The notes beneath the pieces are model-generated. The model was not told where the DNA came from and searched no databases. It saw only the letters and a list, made by a program, of their open reading frames with translations. A stretch of 8,306 bases of DNA. Origin: Methanosphaera sp. Its GTDB lineage: Archaea; Methanobacteriota; Methanobacteria; Methanobacteriales; Methanobacteriaceae. The stretch is from positions 1 through 8,306 of the forward strand of contig DUHK01000039.1 in the NCBI GenBank assembly GCA_013330915.1, in the 5' to 3' direction. Made by a program: the position numbers and the translations under genes. Shown one piece after another: positions 1-6,361 of the stretch (the stretch's first letter is position 1; every line of letters begins with the position of its first letter).

Positions 1-319
1 CAGTTTTAAAATCAGAACTTTCCGGAGCTGCTATTACAAGTCTTGTATGTCCAAAGTTTAAATCTTCCAAAACTTCCACATCTGCTCCATTTTCTTTTAC
101 CAGATCATAACCTGTTATTCCAATATCTGCTGCCCCGTCTTTGACATATTCAGGAATATCTGCAGCTCTTGTAAACATGACTGTTATTTCCGGATCAAAT
201 GTGTGTGAAAATAACTTTCTGTTGGAATTATCTATTAATCCTATTCCTGCTTTTTCCAATATTTCTACTGCAGGACCACTAATTCTTCCTTTAGATGGTA
301 ATGCTATACGTACACCCAT
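1..319 (-). CDS. hisG: ATP phosphoribosyltransferase HisG, N-terminal part (cut by window edge)
   Basis: HisG catalyses the first step of histidine biosynthesis, joining ATP and PRPP to give phosphoribosyl-ATP in the cytoplasm. Only the first 106 residues are visible; the gene runs off the left edge. Recognisable family motifs are ALPSKGR (residues 6-12), the stretch from FTRAADIPEYV through GAADIGITGYDL (about 49-73), and LNFGHTRLVIAAP (87-99). These belong to the first catalytic lobe of the two-lobed, periplasmic-binding-protein-like fold. The ATG at 319 is favoured because a full AGGAGG lies at 326-331 on the coding strand, 6 bases upstream. Whether this is the long form with a C-terminal regulatory ACT-like domain or the short form cannot be seen. 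It is divergent from ribK across a 166-base A/T-rich spacer and no other his gene is in view. The family call is secure. Confidence 0.95.
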   Translation of the reverse strand, partial: MGVRIALPSKGRISGPAVEILEKAGIGLIDNSNRKLFSHTFDPEITVMFTRAADIPEYVKDGAADIGITGYDLVKENGADVEVLEDLNFGHTRLVIAAPESSDFKT

Positions 320-485
320 TAAATTCCTCCTGTTGAATTATTAATAAATGATTAAAATTAATGAATTTTCTTTAACATATTATGGATTACTATTATTATT
401 TATGTTTATCAAAATATAATATTATTATTAAAAAATCATTAACAAAATATGAGATAATTATTATAACATTAATCAAAAGGTGTGT
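320..485. promoter_or_regulatory. Divergent hisG/ribK promoter spacer
   Basis: This A/T-rich, gene-free stretch separates two divergent genes and must hold both promoters. A TATA-like run AAAATATAAT at 411-420 could serve ribK; its distance to the start (about 65 bases) implies a leader of roughly 40 bases. The hisG ribosome binding site AGGAGG (326-331, minus) is clear, but the hisG TATA box cannot be singled out among the many A/T runs. I see no convincing operator repeat. Confidence 0.4.
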
Positions 486-890
486 ATGTTGATAGTGAAT
501 TTAAATGGTATTGTTAAATCAGGACTACAAAAAGCAGGAATGTTCATGCAAAAAGAAACTTACATGAAACAATATATGAAAAAGTTAGGTTTCATGCCAT
601 ATAATGGAACATTGAATGTGAAATTGGAAAACGATGTTGAAATAAATATCCAGGAAAAATATAATGAAAAACTCAAAATCATCAAGGGTGATGAAAACCT
701 GGGTGATGTATATTTTTTAGAAGCCACAATATCAACAAACGACAAAAAAAATTCTGAAACGGGAGCAATATTATTTCCTACAAAAACCGTGCATAAAATA
801 GACACCCTTGAATTTGTAGCAAAGGATAAATTAAGAGAAAAAATGAATCTAAAAGACGATTCAAAGGTAATAATATCCATTCAAGATTAA
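486..890 (+). CDS. ribK: CTP-dependent riboflavin kinase (DUF120/RibK)
   Basis: Archaeal RibK phosphorylates riboflavin to FMN with CTP rather than ATP as donor. The 134-residue protein has the usual family length and aligns by eye to the Methanocaldococcus enzyme MJ0056 along its length. Visible hallmarks are LGFMPYNGTLNVKL (residues 34-47), whose T42 and N44 correspond to the Mg-binding pair; GAILFPTKT (93-101), with T101 in the flavin site; E109; and KLRE (115-118), which contacts the nucleotide. The glycine-rich nucleotide loop, GLGEGR in MJ0056, reads GLQKAG here (13-18), which is unusual. An in-frame GTG at 480 would add two residues. The ATG at 486 is preferred because AAAGG (476-480) lies just upstream of it and the GTG has no binding site. 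The gene is divergent from hisG and lies 121 bases before an unrecognised ORF. Confidence 0.9.
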   Translation: MLIVNLNGIVKSGLQKAGMFMQKETYMKQYMKKLGFMPYNGTLNVKLENDVEINIQEKYNEKLKIIKGDENLGDVYFLEATISTNDKKNSETGAILFPTKTVHKIDTLEFVAKDKLREKMNLKDDSKVIISIQD

Positions 891-931
891 AATATATATT
901 AAATATAAAACATAAATAATTATAACTATAA

Positions 932-972
932 TGTTAATCACTATTTGTATATCAGTTGGTTTAGCATTAACA
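932..972 (+). promoter_or_regulatory. Imperfect hairpin in the leader of the 141-aa ORF
   Basis: The arms TGTTAAT (932-938) and ATTAACA (966-972) are perfect inverted repeats. Inside them CTA (941-943) can pair with TAG (962-964) across a small asymmetric bulge. No T-run follows, so this is not an ordinary terminator for ribK. It lies 39 bases before the next start codon and could be a leader structure or operator, or chance in A/T-rich DNA. The rest of the 891-1011 spacer holds A/T runs such as AATATATATTAAATATAAAA just after ribK, any of which could be a TATA box. Confidence 0.25.
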
Positions 973-1011
973 GACAGATGAACATTTACACCGTATTCCT
1001 GGAGGGATACA

Positions 1012-1437
1012 ATGGCAAACGACTATGAACTGGTTACTAGTGCAACCGTCAACAAATCAATGTTAAGAAAAATTGGAGAAAATCAATACTTAAAAATAAT
1101 ACCACCAGAAAAAATAGTGCAAATTTCAACTATTGAACAAAATAAAATTACAGAACCAATCACACAAACAGATGAAACTATAATTGAAGCGTACCCTCAA
1201 GAAGTAAAATTATTTAGAAACCAAAGCAAAGATACAAAATACGAAACAAAATGGCAAACATTGACTGGAGAAACATTTGAAATACCTGCTTCTGATATTA
1301 AGACTATATATTCACTCCTGAAAGCAAAAGGATTGGTGTTGGTTGACAACATGCTTAACTTATCAAATATATTAAGTATGATTATAAAACAAGACACGCT
1401 AGAAAAGAAATTAGAATCCATAAAAGAAGAAATATAG
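1012..1437 (+). CDS. Hypothetical protein, 141 aa, function unknown
   Basis: I do not recognise this gene with confidence. It is credible as a real gene because GGAGGG (1001-1006) sits 5 bases before the ATG and strong terminator-like hairpins follow the stop. The protein is hydrophilic and lysine-rich with no signal peptide or membrane segment. Residues about 1-45 look compact and strand-rich, about 46-65 look like a Thr/Glu-rich linker, and about 77-128 look like a small folded unit with WQTLTGETFEIP, a helix, and KAKGLVLVDN. The tail from about 130 (KKLESIKEEI) is a charged helix. The pattern 'TGxxFEIPxxDIxxIxxxLKxKGLVL' followed by a leucine-rich helix reminds me of the N-terminal part of DUF927-type helicase/primase proteins on archaeal mobile elements. 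That is recall, not a search, so a truncated remnant is only one possibility. It could be co-transcribed with ribK. Confidence 0.65.
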   Translation: MANDYELVTSATVNKSMLRKIGENQYLKIIPPEKIVQISTIEQNKITEPITQTDETIIEAYPQEVKLFRNQSKDTKYETKWQTLTGETFEIPASDIKTIYSLLKAKGLVLVDNMLNLSNILSMIIKQDTLEKKLESIKEEI

Positions 1438-1455
1438 GGTTTCTAAACGATAATA

Positions 1456-1496
1456 TCTAAAGAATTAACCCCATTTTTCTTTAGAATCTACTTTTT
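1456..1496 (+). terminator. Hairpin plus T-run, first of two
   Basis: A perfect 9-bp inverted repeat, TCTAAAGAA (1456-1464) and TTCTTTAGA (1477-1485), encloses a 12-base loop. It is followed by ATCTAC and a run of five T (1492-1496). It starts 19 bases after the stop of the 141-aa ORF and fits a terminator for that transcript. Archaeal termination depends mainly on the T-run, so the role of the hairpin is inferred. Confidence 0.5.
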
Positions 1497-1499
1497 AAC

Positions 1500-1548
1500 C
1501 TGTAGAAAAAACAAGAAAAGTTCATTAATTCTACAGACTACTTTTTTT
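1500..1548 (+). terminator. Hairpin plus T-run, second of two, between convergent genes
   Basis: A perfect 8-bp inverted repeat, CTGTAGAA (1500-1507) and TTCTACAG (1529-1536), encloses a 21-base loop. It is followed by ACTAC and seven T (1542-1548). On the minus strand the same region offers a T6 run (complement of 1506-1511), so it may also end the convergent CobQ-like gene whose stop is at 1553. A two-way terminator is plausible. Confidence 0.5.
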
Positions 1549-1552
1549 AATA

Positions 1553-3064
1553 TTATTTTTTGTAAATATCAACTATCTGTTCAAAAGTCAGGTAATCCCT
1601 GAACTTAGGAACTTCAGCCAATTCAACAAATTTCATTACATCCAAATCTTTATTCACCACATCCTTGGCAGCCTGGGTGAACTTTTCCAATTGGAGGTAA
1701 TCTTCAGGAACACGCCCCTTATTTTCCACTTTTGCCTTGCTAATGCTCCATATATTTTCCTTACTTATGCCTGATTTTGCAGATAGGAAGTCACTTACAT
1801 GTGAAACAATTTTTTCATCATATGTCCTGTTTAATATTATTCCTTTGGTATCTATATTCATCTTATTGAGTAATCTGATGTGTGCTTCTATGTCTATGGC
1901 GGCAGTTTCAATTCCACCCTTGCTGACACTTGAAACCATTATGACAGGAATGTTACCTGCATATGCTATTTCGGCAGTTGAATATGGAACTTTTTCATTC
2001 AACAAACCGGTCGCTGCACTCATCACACCCTCTACAAGTACCAGATCATAACCTTTTCCCTTGACATTTTCAATGACTTCATCCAATGGTGTCCATCCAA
2101 TATCTCCTATTTTTATTGAAGCATAGTCATGCAATTTTTCTTTATTCATATATAATGATGGAGACAAATCTCTGATGTCGGGACCGACTTTAACTACATA
2201 GGTATGAATTCCCCTTTCACGTAAGGCTCCTACAATTCCACTTGCCAGGAATGTTTTTCCCGATTCTGAACCCGTACCCATCAACATTATCATTGGAGGT
2301 ACTTCAGGATGTTCTTTTTTAGGAGTATAGAAATTATTGGTGTTTACTGCAATTTCACTGAAAACCTTCTCATGAAGTTTTTTGTTTTTTTCGATAATTT
2401 CATCATATTGATCTTTGGCATCCAGATAATCAAGAATATTGTTTACAATTGCCTGATTGTTATCTAAAAGGCCGTGGATGGTAGTTCCAAGAATATTTCC
2501 CTTCTTGTTGCTTACTCCGGACAATACCCTTGATGGCTTATGCATATAGTTTGCCCTTACAATATTGGAATACATTACGTTCTTATCGTTTGATTCGATT
2601 TTTCCGTATGTATGACAGTGAAATCCTGTTACTGTGGTGTCCTTTAAACCCTTGGTAAACAATGTGGTATCATCTACAACATCTGCATTTACCTTGTTGG
2701 TGTTTATTAGTGGTTCGAAAGTGACATCAAGCAATCCTAATCCTTCACGTATTACAGGTACAGGTGAATTTCTGCCCACATCCGTTTGTTTGGCCAGAAT
2801 TTGGAAACCTGCACACATACCAAGGATAAATCCATCATTATCATTTATTAAATTGATTTCCTCAGCCAGTTGTGGAGTTAATGATTCGGATTCCATGATG
2901 GTTCCACCAGGAATTATTAAACCATCCAACTCTTCGTGGGCTTTTTTTCCGTTTTCTATTGTTCCATCAGATTTCACGACATTTGTTGGCAAATGTCCAA
3001 AATGTTCATATAATGTTAGAACACCATCTACTTCTAATATTCCTATTTTAACCATAAAATTCAT
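1553..3064 (-). CDS. CobQ/CbiP-like protein: amidotransferase domain followed by DTBS-like ATPase domain
   Basis: The protein combines two domains that in cobyric acid synthase (CobQ/CbiP) and CobB/CfbB amidate tetrapyrrole side chains using glutamine and ATP. The N-terminal half (about 1-215) is a class I glutamine amidotransferase of the CobQ type: IIPGG (50-54), the nucleophile elbow GMCAGFQ with Cys84, and TTIHGLLDN with the probable catalytic His197. A charged linker (about 216-255) follows. The C-terminal half (about 256-450) is an AAA_26/dethiobiotin-synthetase-like ATPase with Walker A GTGSESGKT (263-271), VLVEGVMSAATGL (342-354) and SKGGIETAA (381-389). CobQ, CobB and CfbB normally carry the ATPase first and the amidotransferase second, so the order here is reversed. 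All key residues I can identify are present, so it should be active; the substrate is unknown. An ATG nine bases in (3055) gives MVKIGILEVDG and may be the true start; neither start has a strong binding site. A solitary gene. Confidence 0.88.
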   Translation of the reverse strand: MNFMVKIGILEVDGVLTLYEHFGHLPTNVVKSDGTIENGKKAHEELDGLIIPGGTIMESESLTPQLAEEINLINDNDGFILGMCAGFQILAKQTDVGRNSPVPVIREGLGLLDVTFEPLINTNKVNADVVDDTTLFTKGLKDTTVTGFHCHTYGKIESNDKNVMYSNIVRANYMHKPSRVLSGVSNKKGNILGTTIHGLLDNNQAIVNNILDYLDAKDQYDEIIEKNKKLHEKVFSEIAVNTNNFYTPKKEHPEVPPMIMLMGTGSESGKTFLASGIVGALRERGIHTYVVKVGPDIRDLSPSLYMNKEKLHDYASIKIGDIGWTPLDEVIENVKGKGYDLVLVEGVMSAATGLLNEKVPYSTAEIAYAGNIPVIMVSSVSKGGIETAAIDIEAHIRLLNKMNIDTKGIILNRTYDEKIVSHVSDFLSAKSGISKENIWSISKAKVENKGRVPEDYLQLEKFTQAAKDVVNKDLDVMKFVELAEVPKFRDYLTFEQIVDIYKK

Positions 3065-3134
3065 CCATGTAGTTTTTAAATATCTACTAATATTTTGTTG
3101 AAAGTAGTATAAAGTTATATTTAAAATAAAATGT
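3065..3134 (-). promoter_or_regulatory. Probable promoter of the CobQ-like gene
   Basis: On the minus strand this region reads TTAAATATAAC (3114-3124) and then CTTTATACTAC (3103-3113). Both are TATA-like and lie about 40-60 bases before the possible start codons. No strong Shine-Dalgarno sequence is seen; only a weak GGATGA sits before the ATG at 3055. Which box is used cannot be decided from sequence alone. Confidence 0.35.
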
Positions 3135-3176
3135 AAAAAAAGTTAAAATTTAGTAAAAATAATTTAAAAATAAAAA
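3135..3176 (-). terminator. T-run series downstream of tRNA-Arg
   Basis: Immediately after the 3' end of the tRNA, the minus strand has successive T-runs: T5 at 3172-3176, T5 at 3166-3170, T5 at 3155-3159 and T7 at 3135-3141. There is no hairpin. Multiple T-runs of this kind are the usual archaeal termination signal, and here they would end the tRNA transcript before the CobQ-like gene. Confidence 0.5.
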
Positions 3177-3181
3177 GTTAA

Positions 3182-3253
3182 TGCCCTGACGGGGATTTGA
3201 ACCCCGGTAAAGGGATCCGCAGTCCCTCGTGATATCCGCTACACTACCAAGGC
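3182..3253 (-). tRNA. tRNA-Arg (anticodon GCG)
   Basis: The minus strand folds into a complete 72-nt cloverleaf. The acceptor arms GCCTTGG and TCAGGGC pair with two G-U pairs. The D arm is GTG/CAC around a loop with the GG pair. The anticodon stem AGGGA/TCCCT holds the loop CTGCGGA, so the anticodon at 34-36 is GCG, reading arginine codons CGU and CGC. A 4-nt variable region follows, then the T stem CGGGG/CCCCG with loop TTCAAAT, and discriminator A. A20 follows the GG of the D loop, consistent with arginine identity. There is no intron and no encoded CCA, so CCA must be added after transcription. It stands alone between leuS and the CobQ-like gene. Confidence 0.93.
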
Positions 3254-3270
3254 ATATCAAAAATAATATG

Positions 3271-3300
3271 CTATAAAATACTAATTGTATTTTTATAGTT
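3271..3300 (-). promoter_or_regulatory. Probable tRNA-Arg promoter (two TATA-like boxes)
   Basis: On the minus strand, upstream of the tRNA 5' end at 3253, lie AACTATAAAAAT (3289-3300) and TATTTTATAG (3271-3280). The first has an A-rich left flank like a BRE and would give a short 5' leader of about 10-15 nt; the second would start almost at the mature end. One of them is probably the TATA box. Confidence 0.45.
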
Positions 3301-3336
3301 TATTAATATTAAATTTTTCGTTTGTAACTATAAAAA
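3290..3336. repeat. 11-bp perfect inverted repeat between leuS and tRNA-Arg
   Basis: TTTTTATAGTT (3290-3300) and AACTATAAAAA (3326-3336) are exact reverse complements separated by 25 bases. The left arm is the same element proposed as a tRNA TATA box on the minus strand; the right arm carries a matching TATA-like sequence on the plus strand and abuts the leuS terminator T-run. It may be a hairpin, a symmetric protein site, or a by-product of the two signals. Confidence 0.5.
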
Positions 3337-3338
3337 AA
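3326..3338 (-). terminator. leuS terminator T-run
   Basis: About 20 bases after the leuS stop the minus strand has CCA followed by seven T (complement of 3332-3338) and ATAGTT, a typical archaeal T-run terminator. It lies inside the right arm of the inverted repeat at 3290-3336. Confidence 0.5.
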
Positions 3339-3358
3339 TGGAATATAATTAGAATTAT

Positions 3359-6220
3359 TTATTCTAAGTATATTGCCGGTTTGTAAGGAGCAGCATTAAC
3401 TGCCTTATTTTGTGGGTCATATGTTGGTTCAGAATAAACTTCTATTTTAGCATTGATTTCGCTTTCCAAATACTCTTTGGCATCTTCAATTATTGAAACT
3501 TCATCAATTTTTCCAACATAGTTAATTTTGTTAAATGATTTACCTGCTTTTGTTGCAAATTTGGATAGTTCTTTTTTGTTATCATGTAAATTTGCCTTCA
3601 TGGATCTTCCTATTATTTCACCAATATTTGGTTTTCCAACTTCCTGTGCAATATCATAGACCTTGTATTTCCATTCAGGAGCTGTGTATAAATGTACTGT
3701 TTCAGGATTTGCATTGGTTATTTTGATGATTTCCTTAATGTCTTTGGCTAAATCCTGAATTATCTCTTCACCTTTTTCTATGGAGACATCTATTACTGAT
3801 TCATCAGCTTTTGGCCATGCAATGGATGATATGAAAGTGTCATCATCATTGTATTTGTCCCATATTTCTTCGGTTGTGTACGGTACGAATGGGGATAATA
3901 ATCTGATCCATGTGTTTACTATGTAAGTCAATGTTTCTTTTTCTTCCTCTTCGATTGTGGTAATTCTGTTTAGGTAATAGTCAACATCTTTTCTGAAGAG
4001 GAATAAACTTGCCTGTAATGCTTTTCTTGTTTGGAATCCTTCAAGGGCTTCTGTAGCTTCTCCGATTTTTTGGTTTATCTGACTGATAATCCATTTGTTG
4101 ATTGGTTTTTCAACGGAAGGTATTTTATTATCCATGGATAATTTTAATTTTTCTCCTGTTAATGATTCGATTTTTTCAGGGAATTCCTGGATTAACTCTA
4201 ACCTTCTTTGGATACCATTAACTTCTTTTTCTCTCCAATCGAAATCTTGCCATGGTTCTGCTGAAGACATTAAGAATAATCTTACTGTGTCGGCACCATA
4301 TTTGTCAATTGCTTCACTAAGCAGGATTACATTTCCTTTTGATGAGGACATTTTTTGTCCTTCTAACAATCCCATACCGAAGACTGTTATTCCTTTAGGC
4401 CAGTATTCTTTAGGGAATATGGCTGCATGGTGGAACATGTGGAATGAGAGGTGGTTTCCAACAAGGTCTTTAGCTGACAGTCTCCAATTTAATGGGTACC
4501 AGTAATTGAATTCTTTTTGAATTTGTTCTGTTAATTCAGGATCTATTTTATTTACTGAACCGTCATTTGCACCATCCTGATTTAGGAATACCTTGTTGAA
4601 GAATGCATCGTTTAAATCTTCAGGATTTATGTCTTTCATGTATTTTGCTATGGTGTAATAGGACATGTAGATTGTTGAATCTGTTAATGGTTCTATTAAC
4701 CATTTTTCATCCCATGGCATGTGGGTACCAAGACCTAATCTTCTTGAACATGCCCAGTCTTCAAGCCATCCGAGGTAGTATTCAAAGTTTGCTTTTAATT
4801 CCTTAGGAACTACTTCAACCTGGTCAAGACATTCGTAGGTTTTCTTTGTCCATTCTTCATCAGAGTATTTAACAAACCATTGATCATCCAATTCTTTTAC
4901 AACACATTTTGCTCCGCAACGACATATAACTGGTTTTTCTGCAAATTCATATAATTTGTCTGCGATGTTTTCGTCTATTAATTTTTCTATGACTTCATCA
5001 CGTACATCTGCAACACGTTTTCCTTCGAATTCTCCGGTGTTTTCATTCATTATACCTTTTGCATGTTCTGTCTTATATGCTTCGTTGGTAGCGTCTTTGA
5101 GTTTTTCATCTTCCTGACTTTCAACGTTGAATTGTTTGATGAAATCTACAGCAGGGAATTCAGAGTATCCTTTTAGTTTTACAAGACTAATCATTTTTAT
5201 GTTGTCTATTTGTTCCTGTAAACCGTATTTCTCAATTAGTTCTTTGTTGTTTTTAATGTCTTCAAGTGCAATGTAATCTGCAGGTGCGTGTGCAGGTACT
5301 GAAAATACTACTCCTGTAGCATAATCTGGGTTAACAAATGATGCTGGGAAAATTGGTAATGGGTCGTTTGTTAATGGATTTGTTACGTATTTTCCAATGA
5401 AATCTTTTGGATCCACATCTTCAATGATTTCCATTGATTCTTTTTGGTGAATGATATTAGCAAATGATTCTTTGCTTATTATCCATTTTTCATCGTTGTA
5501 TTTTACCCTTACATATTCTTCATCAGGATTTAGCCAGAAGTTTGTTGCTCCATATAAGGTTTCTGGTCTGAATGTTGCTGCTACCAGGTAGTCGTCTTCA
5601 CATGGGAATTTAATTAATGTTAATTCGTTTATTCCTACGCCTTCCCCTTCAAGCAAGTCATGATCTCCCACAGGGTTCTCATCTGATGGACAGTATTTTA
5701 CAGGGTGTGATCCTTTTCTTATTAAGTCTTTATCCTTAAGTTGTCTTATTTGCCATCTTACAAATTGTTTGTAGTGTGGATCGATTGTTCTGAATTCTCT
5801 TCTCCAGTCAATTGAATATCCCATGTGTGTCATGTCTTCATGATATTCTGAACTGAAATATTTTACTATGTATTCAGGATCAACGAATTTTGCCAATTCG
5901 TCTTCAGGTACTTGATGTACGTTTTTGTAGATGTCCAATGTCCATGGGTCTTGTCTTTCTATCCTTTTAGCAATTCCAACTACAGGTGCACCTGTTACGT
6001 GCCATGCCATTGGAAAGAGCACATTGTATCCCTGCATTCTTTTAAATCTTGCATATACATCTGGAACTGTGTATGTTCTTCCGTGACCTACGTGCATTGC
6101 ACCACTAGGATATGGGAATGCTACTGTTACGTACATTTTTTCTCTATCATCCGGATTTGATTCGAATAATTTTTCTTCTTGCCATTTCTTTTGCCATTTC
6201 TTTTCTAATTCGGAAACCAT
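3359..6220 (-). CDS. leuS: Leucyl-tRNA synthetase (archaeal type)
   Basis: LeuRS charges tRNA-Leu with leucine and edits mischarged products. The 953-residue length is normal for the archaeal/eukaryotic form. The class I signatures are HVGH (43-46, the HIGH box) after FPYPSGAM, and KMSSS (623-627, the KMSKS loop). The CP1 editing domain shows TFRPETLYGATN (216-227, threonine-rich region) and VVFSVPAHAPADY with the editing aspartate D315. A cysteine cluster CRCGAKC (433-439), WLEDWACSRRLGLGT (485-499) and the anticodon-binding helical bundle follow. The C-terminus ends KPAIYLE, the tail used by archaeal LeuRS to contact the long variable arm of tRNA-Leu. All key residues look intact. The start at 6220 has GGGAG (6231-6235) about 10 bases upstream, slightly far but the only candidate. 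A 12-bp tandem repeat at 6179-6202 encodes KKWQ twice. It follows nadE on the same strand but with its own spacer and TATA-like box. Confidence 0.97.
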   Translation of the reverse strand: MVSELEKKWQKKWQEEKLFESNPDDREKMYVTVAFPYPSGAMHVGHGRTYTVPDVYARFKRMQGYNVLFPMAWHVTGAPVVGIAKRIERQDPWTLDIYKNVHQVPEDELAKFVDPEYIVKYFSSEYHEDMTHMGYSIDWRREFRTIDPHYKQFVRWQIRQLKDKDLIRKGSHPVKYCPSDENPVGDHDLLEGEGVGINELTLIKFPCEDDYLVAATFRPETLYGATNFWLNPDEEYVRVKYNDEKWIISKESFANIIHQKESMEIIEDVDPKDFIGKYVTNPLTNDPLPIFPASFVNPDYATGVVFSVPAHAPADYIALEDIKNNKELIEKYGLQEQIDNIKMISLVKLKGYSEFPAVDFIKQFNVESQEDEKLKDATNEAYKTEHAKGIMNENTGEFEGKRVADVRDEVIEKLIDENIADKLYEFAEKPVICRCGAKCVVKELDDQWFVKYSDEEWTKKTYECLDQVEVVPKELKANFEYYLGWLEDWACSRRLGLGTHMPWDEKWLIEPLTDSTIYMSYYTIAKYMKDINPEDLNDAFFNKVFLNQDGANDGSVNKIDPELTEQIQKEFNYWYPLNWRLSAKDLVGNHLSFHMFHHAAIFPKEYWPKGITVFGMGLLEGQKMSSSKGNVILLSEAIDKYGADTVRLFLMSSAEPWQDFDWREKEVNGIQRRLELIQEFPEKIESLTGEKLKLSMDNKIPSVEKPINKWIISQINQKIGEATEALEGFQTRKALQASLFLFRKDVDYYLNRITTIEEEEKETLTYIVNTWIRLLSPFVPYTTEEIWDKYNDDDTFISSIAWPKADESVIDVSIEKGEEIIQDLAKDIKEIIKITNANPETVHLYTAPEWKYKVYDIAQEVGKPNIGEIIGRSMKANLHDNKKELSKFATKAGKSFNKINYVGKIDEVSIIEDAKEYLESEINAKIEVYSEPTYDPQNKAVNAAPYKPAIYLE

Positions 6221-6290
6221 TAGATTAAACTCCCTGTTTAATTATTTGATTATTAAATGAAAATAATTACGATTGTTTATAATATTAATA

Positions 6291-6300
6291 TTTATATCAC
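6291..6300 (-). promoter_or_regulatory. Candidate leuS TATA box
   Basis: The minus strand reads GTGATATAAA at 6291-6300, continuing into TATT, a good TATA-like match in an otherwise uneven A/T spacer. It is about 75 bases before the leuS ATG, implying a leader of roughly 50 nt. The implied leader shows no obvious T-box or other riboswitch-like structure. Confidence 0.4.
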
Positions 6301-6333
6301 TTACAATATTTTAATTTAATCATAATATATTAT

Positions 6334-6340
6334 AAAAAAA
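6334..6340 (-). terminator. nadE terminator T-run
   Basis: About 20 bases after the nadE stop, the minus strand reads CACCACCACAC followed by seven T (complement of 6334-6340). The perfect palindrome ATAATATATTAT (6322-6333) comes next. The T-run probably ends nadE transcription before leuS. Confidence 0.45.
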
Positions 6341-6361
6341 GTGTGGTGGTGAATTCATTTC

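Noticed and set aside
320..485. Possible riboswitch (for example FMN-type) in the ribK leader
   Set aside because: The leader is short and almost pure A/T without conserved loops or GC-containing stems; nothing supports an aptamer.
560..880. Long minus-strand open frame opposite ribK
   Set aside because: It is antisense to a well-conserved enzyme, has no ribosome binding site I can see, and its translation resembles no family; a shadow of ribK.
978..1028. A 16-codon reading frame starting at ATG 978 and overlapping the 141-aa ORF start
   Set aside because: No ribosome binding site of its own, and the GGAGGG inside it clearly belongs to the ATG at 1012.
2634..3101. 155-codon plus-strand open frame opposite the CobQ-like gene
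   Set aside because: It is antisense to a protein with clear domain motifs and its translation is serine/proline-rich with no recognisable fold; a shadow frame.
3182..3253. tRNA-Arg as a possible integration site for a mobile element
   Set aside because: No integrase and no repeated copy of the tRNA 3' end is seen in the window; the flanks are ordinary T-rich spacer and housekeeping genes.
6179..6202. Perfect 12-bp tandem repeat near the leuS start, encoding KKWQ twice
   Set aside because: As I recall, archaeal LeuRS proteins normally begin with a W-x-x-x-W helix of this kind, so the DNA repeat follows from the protein motif and codon bias rather than from a recent expansion.
6322..6333. 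12-bp perfect palindrome ATAATATATTAT
   Set aside because: Made only of A and T in a spacer of similar composition; such palindromes are expected by chance here.
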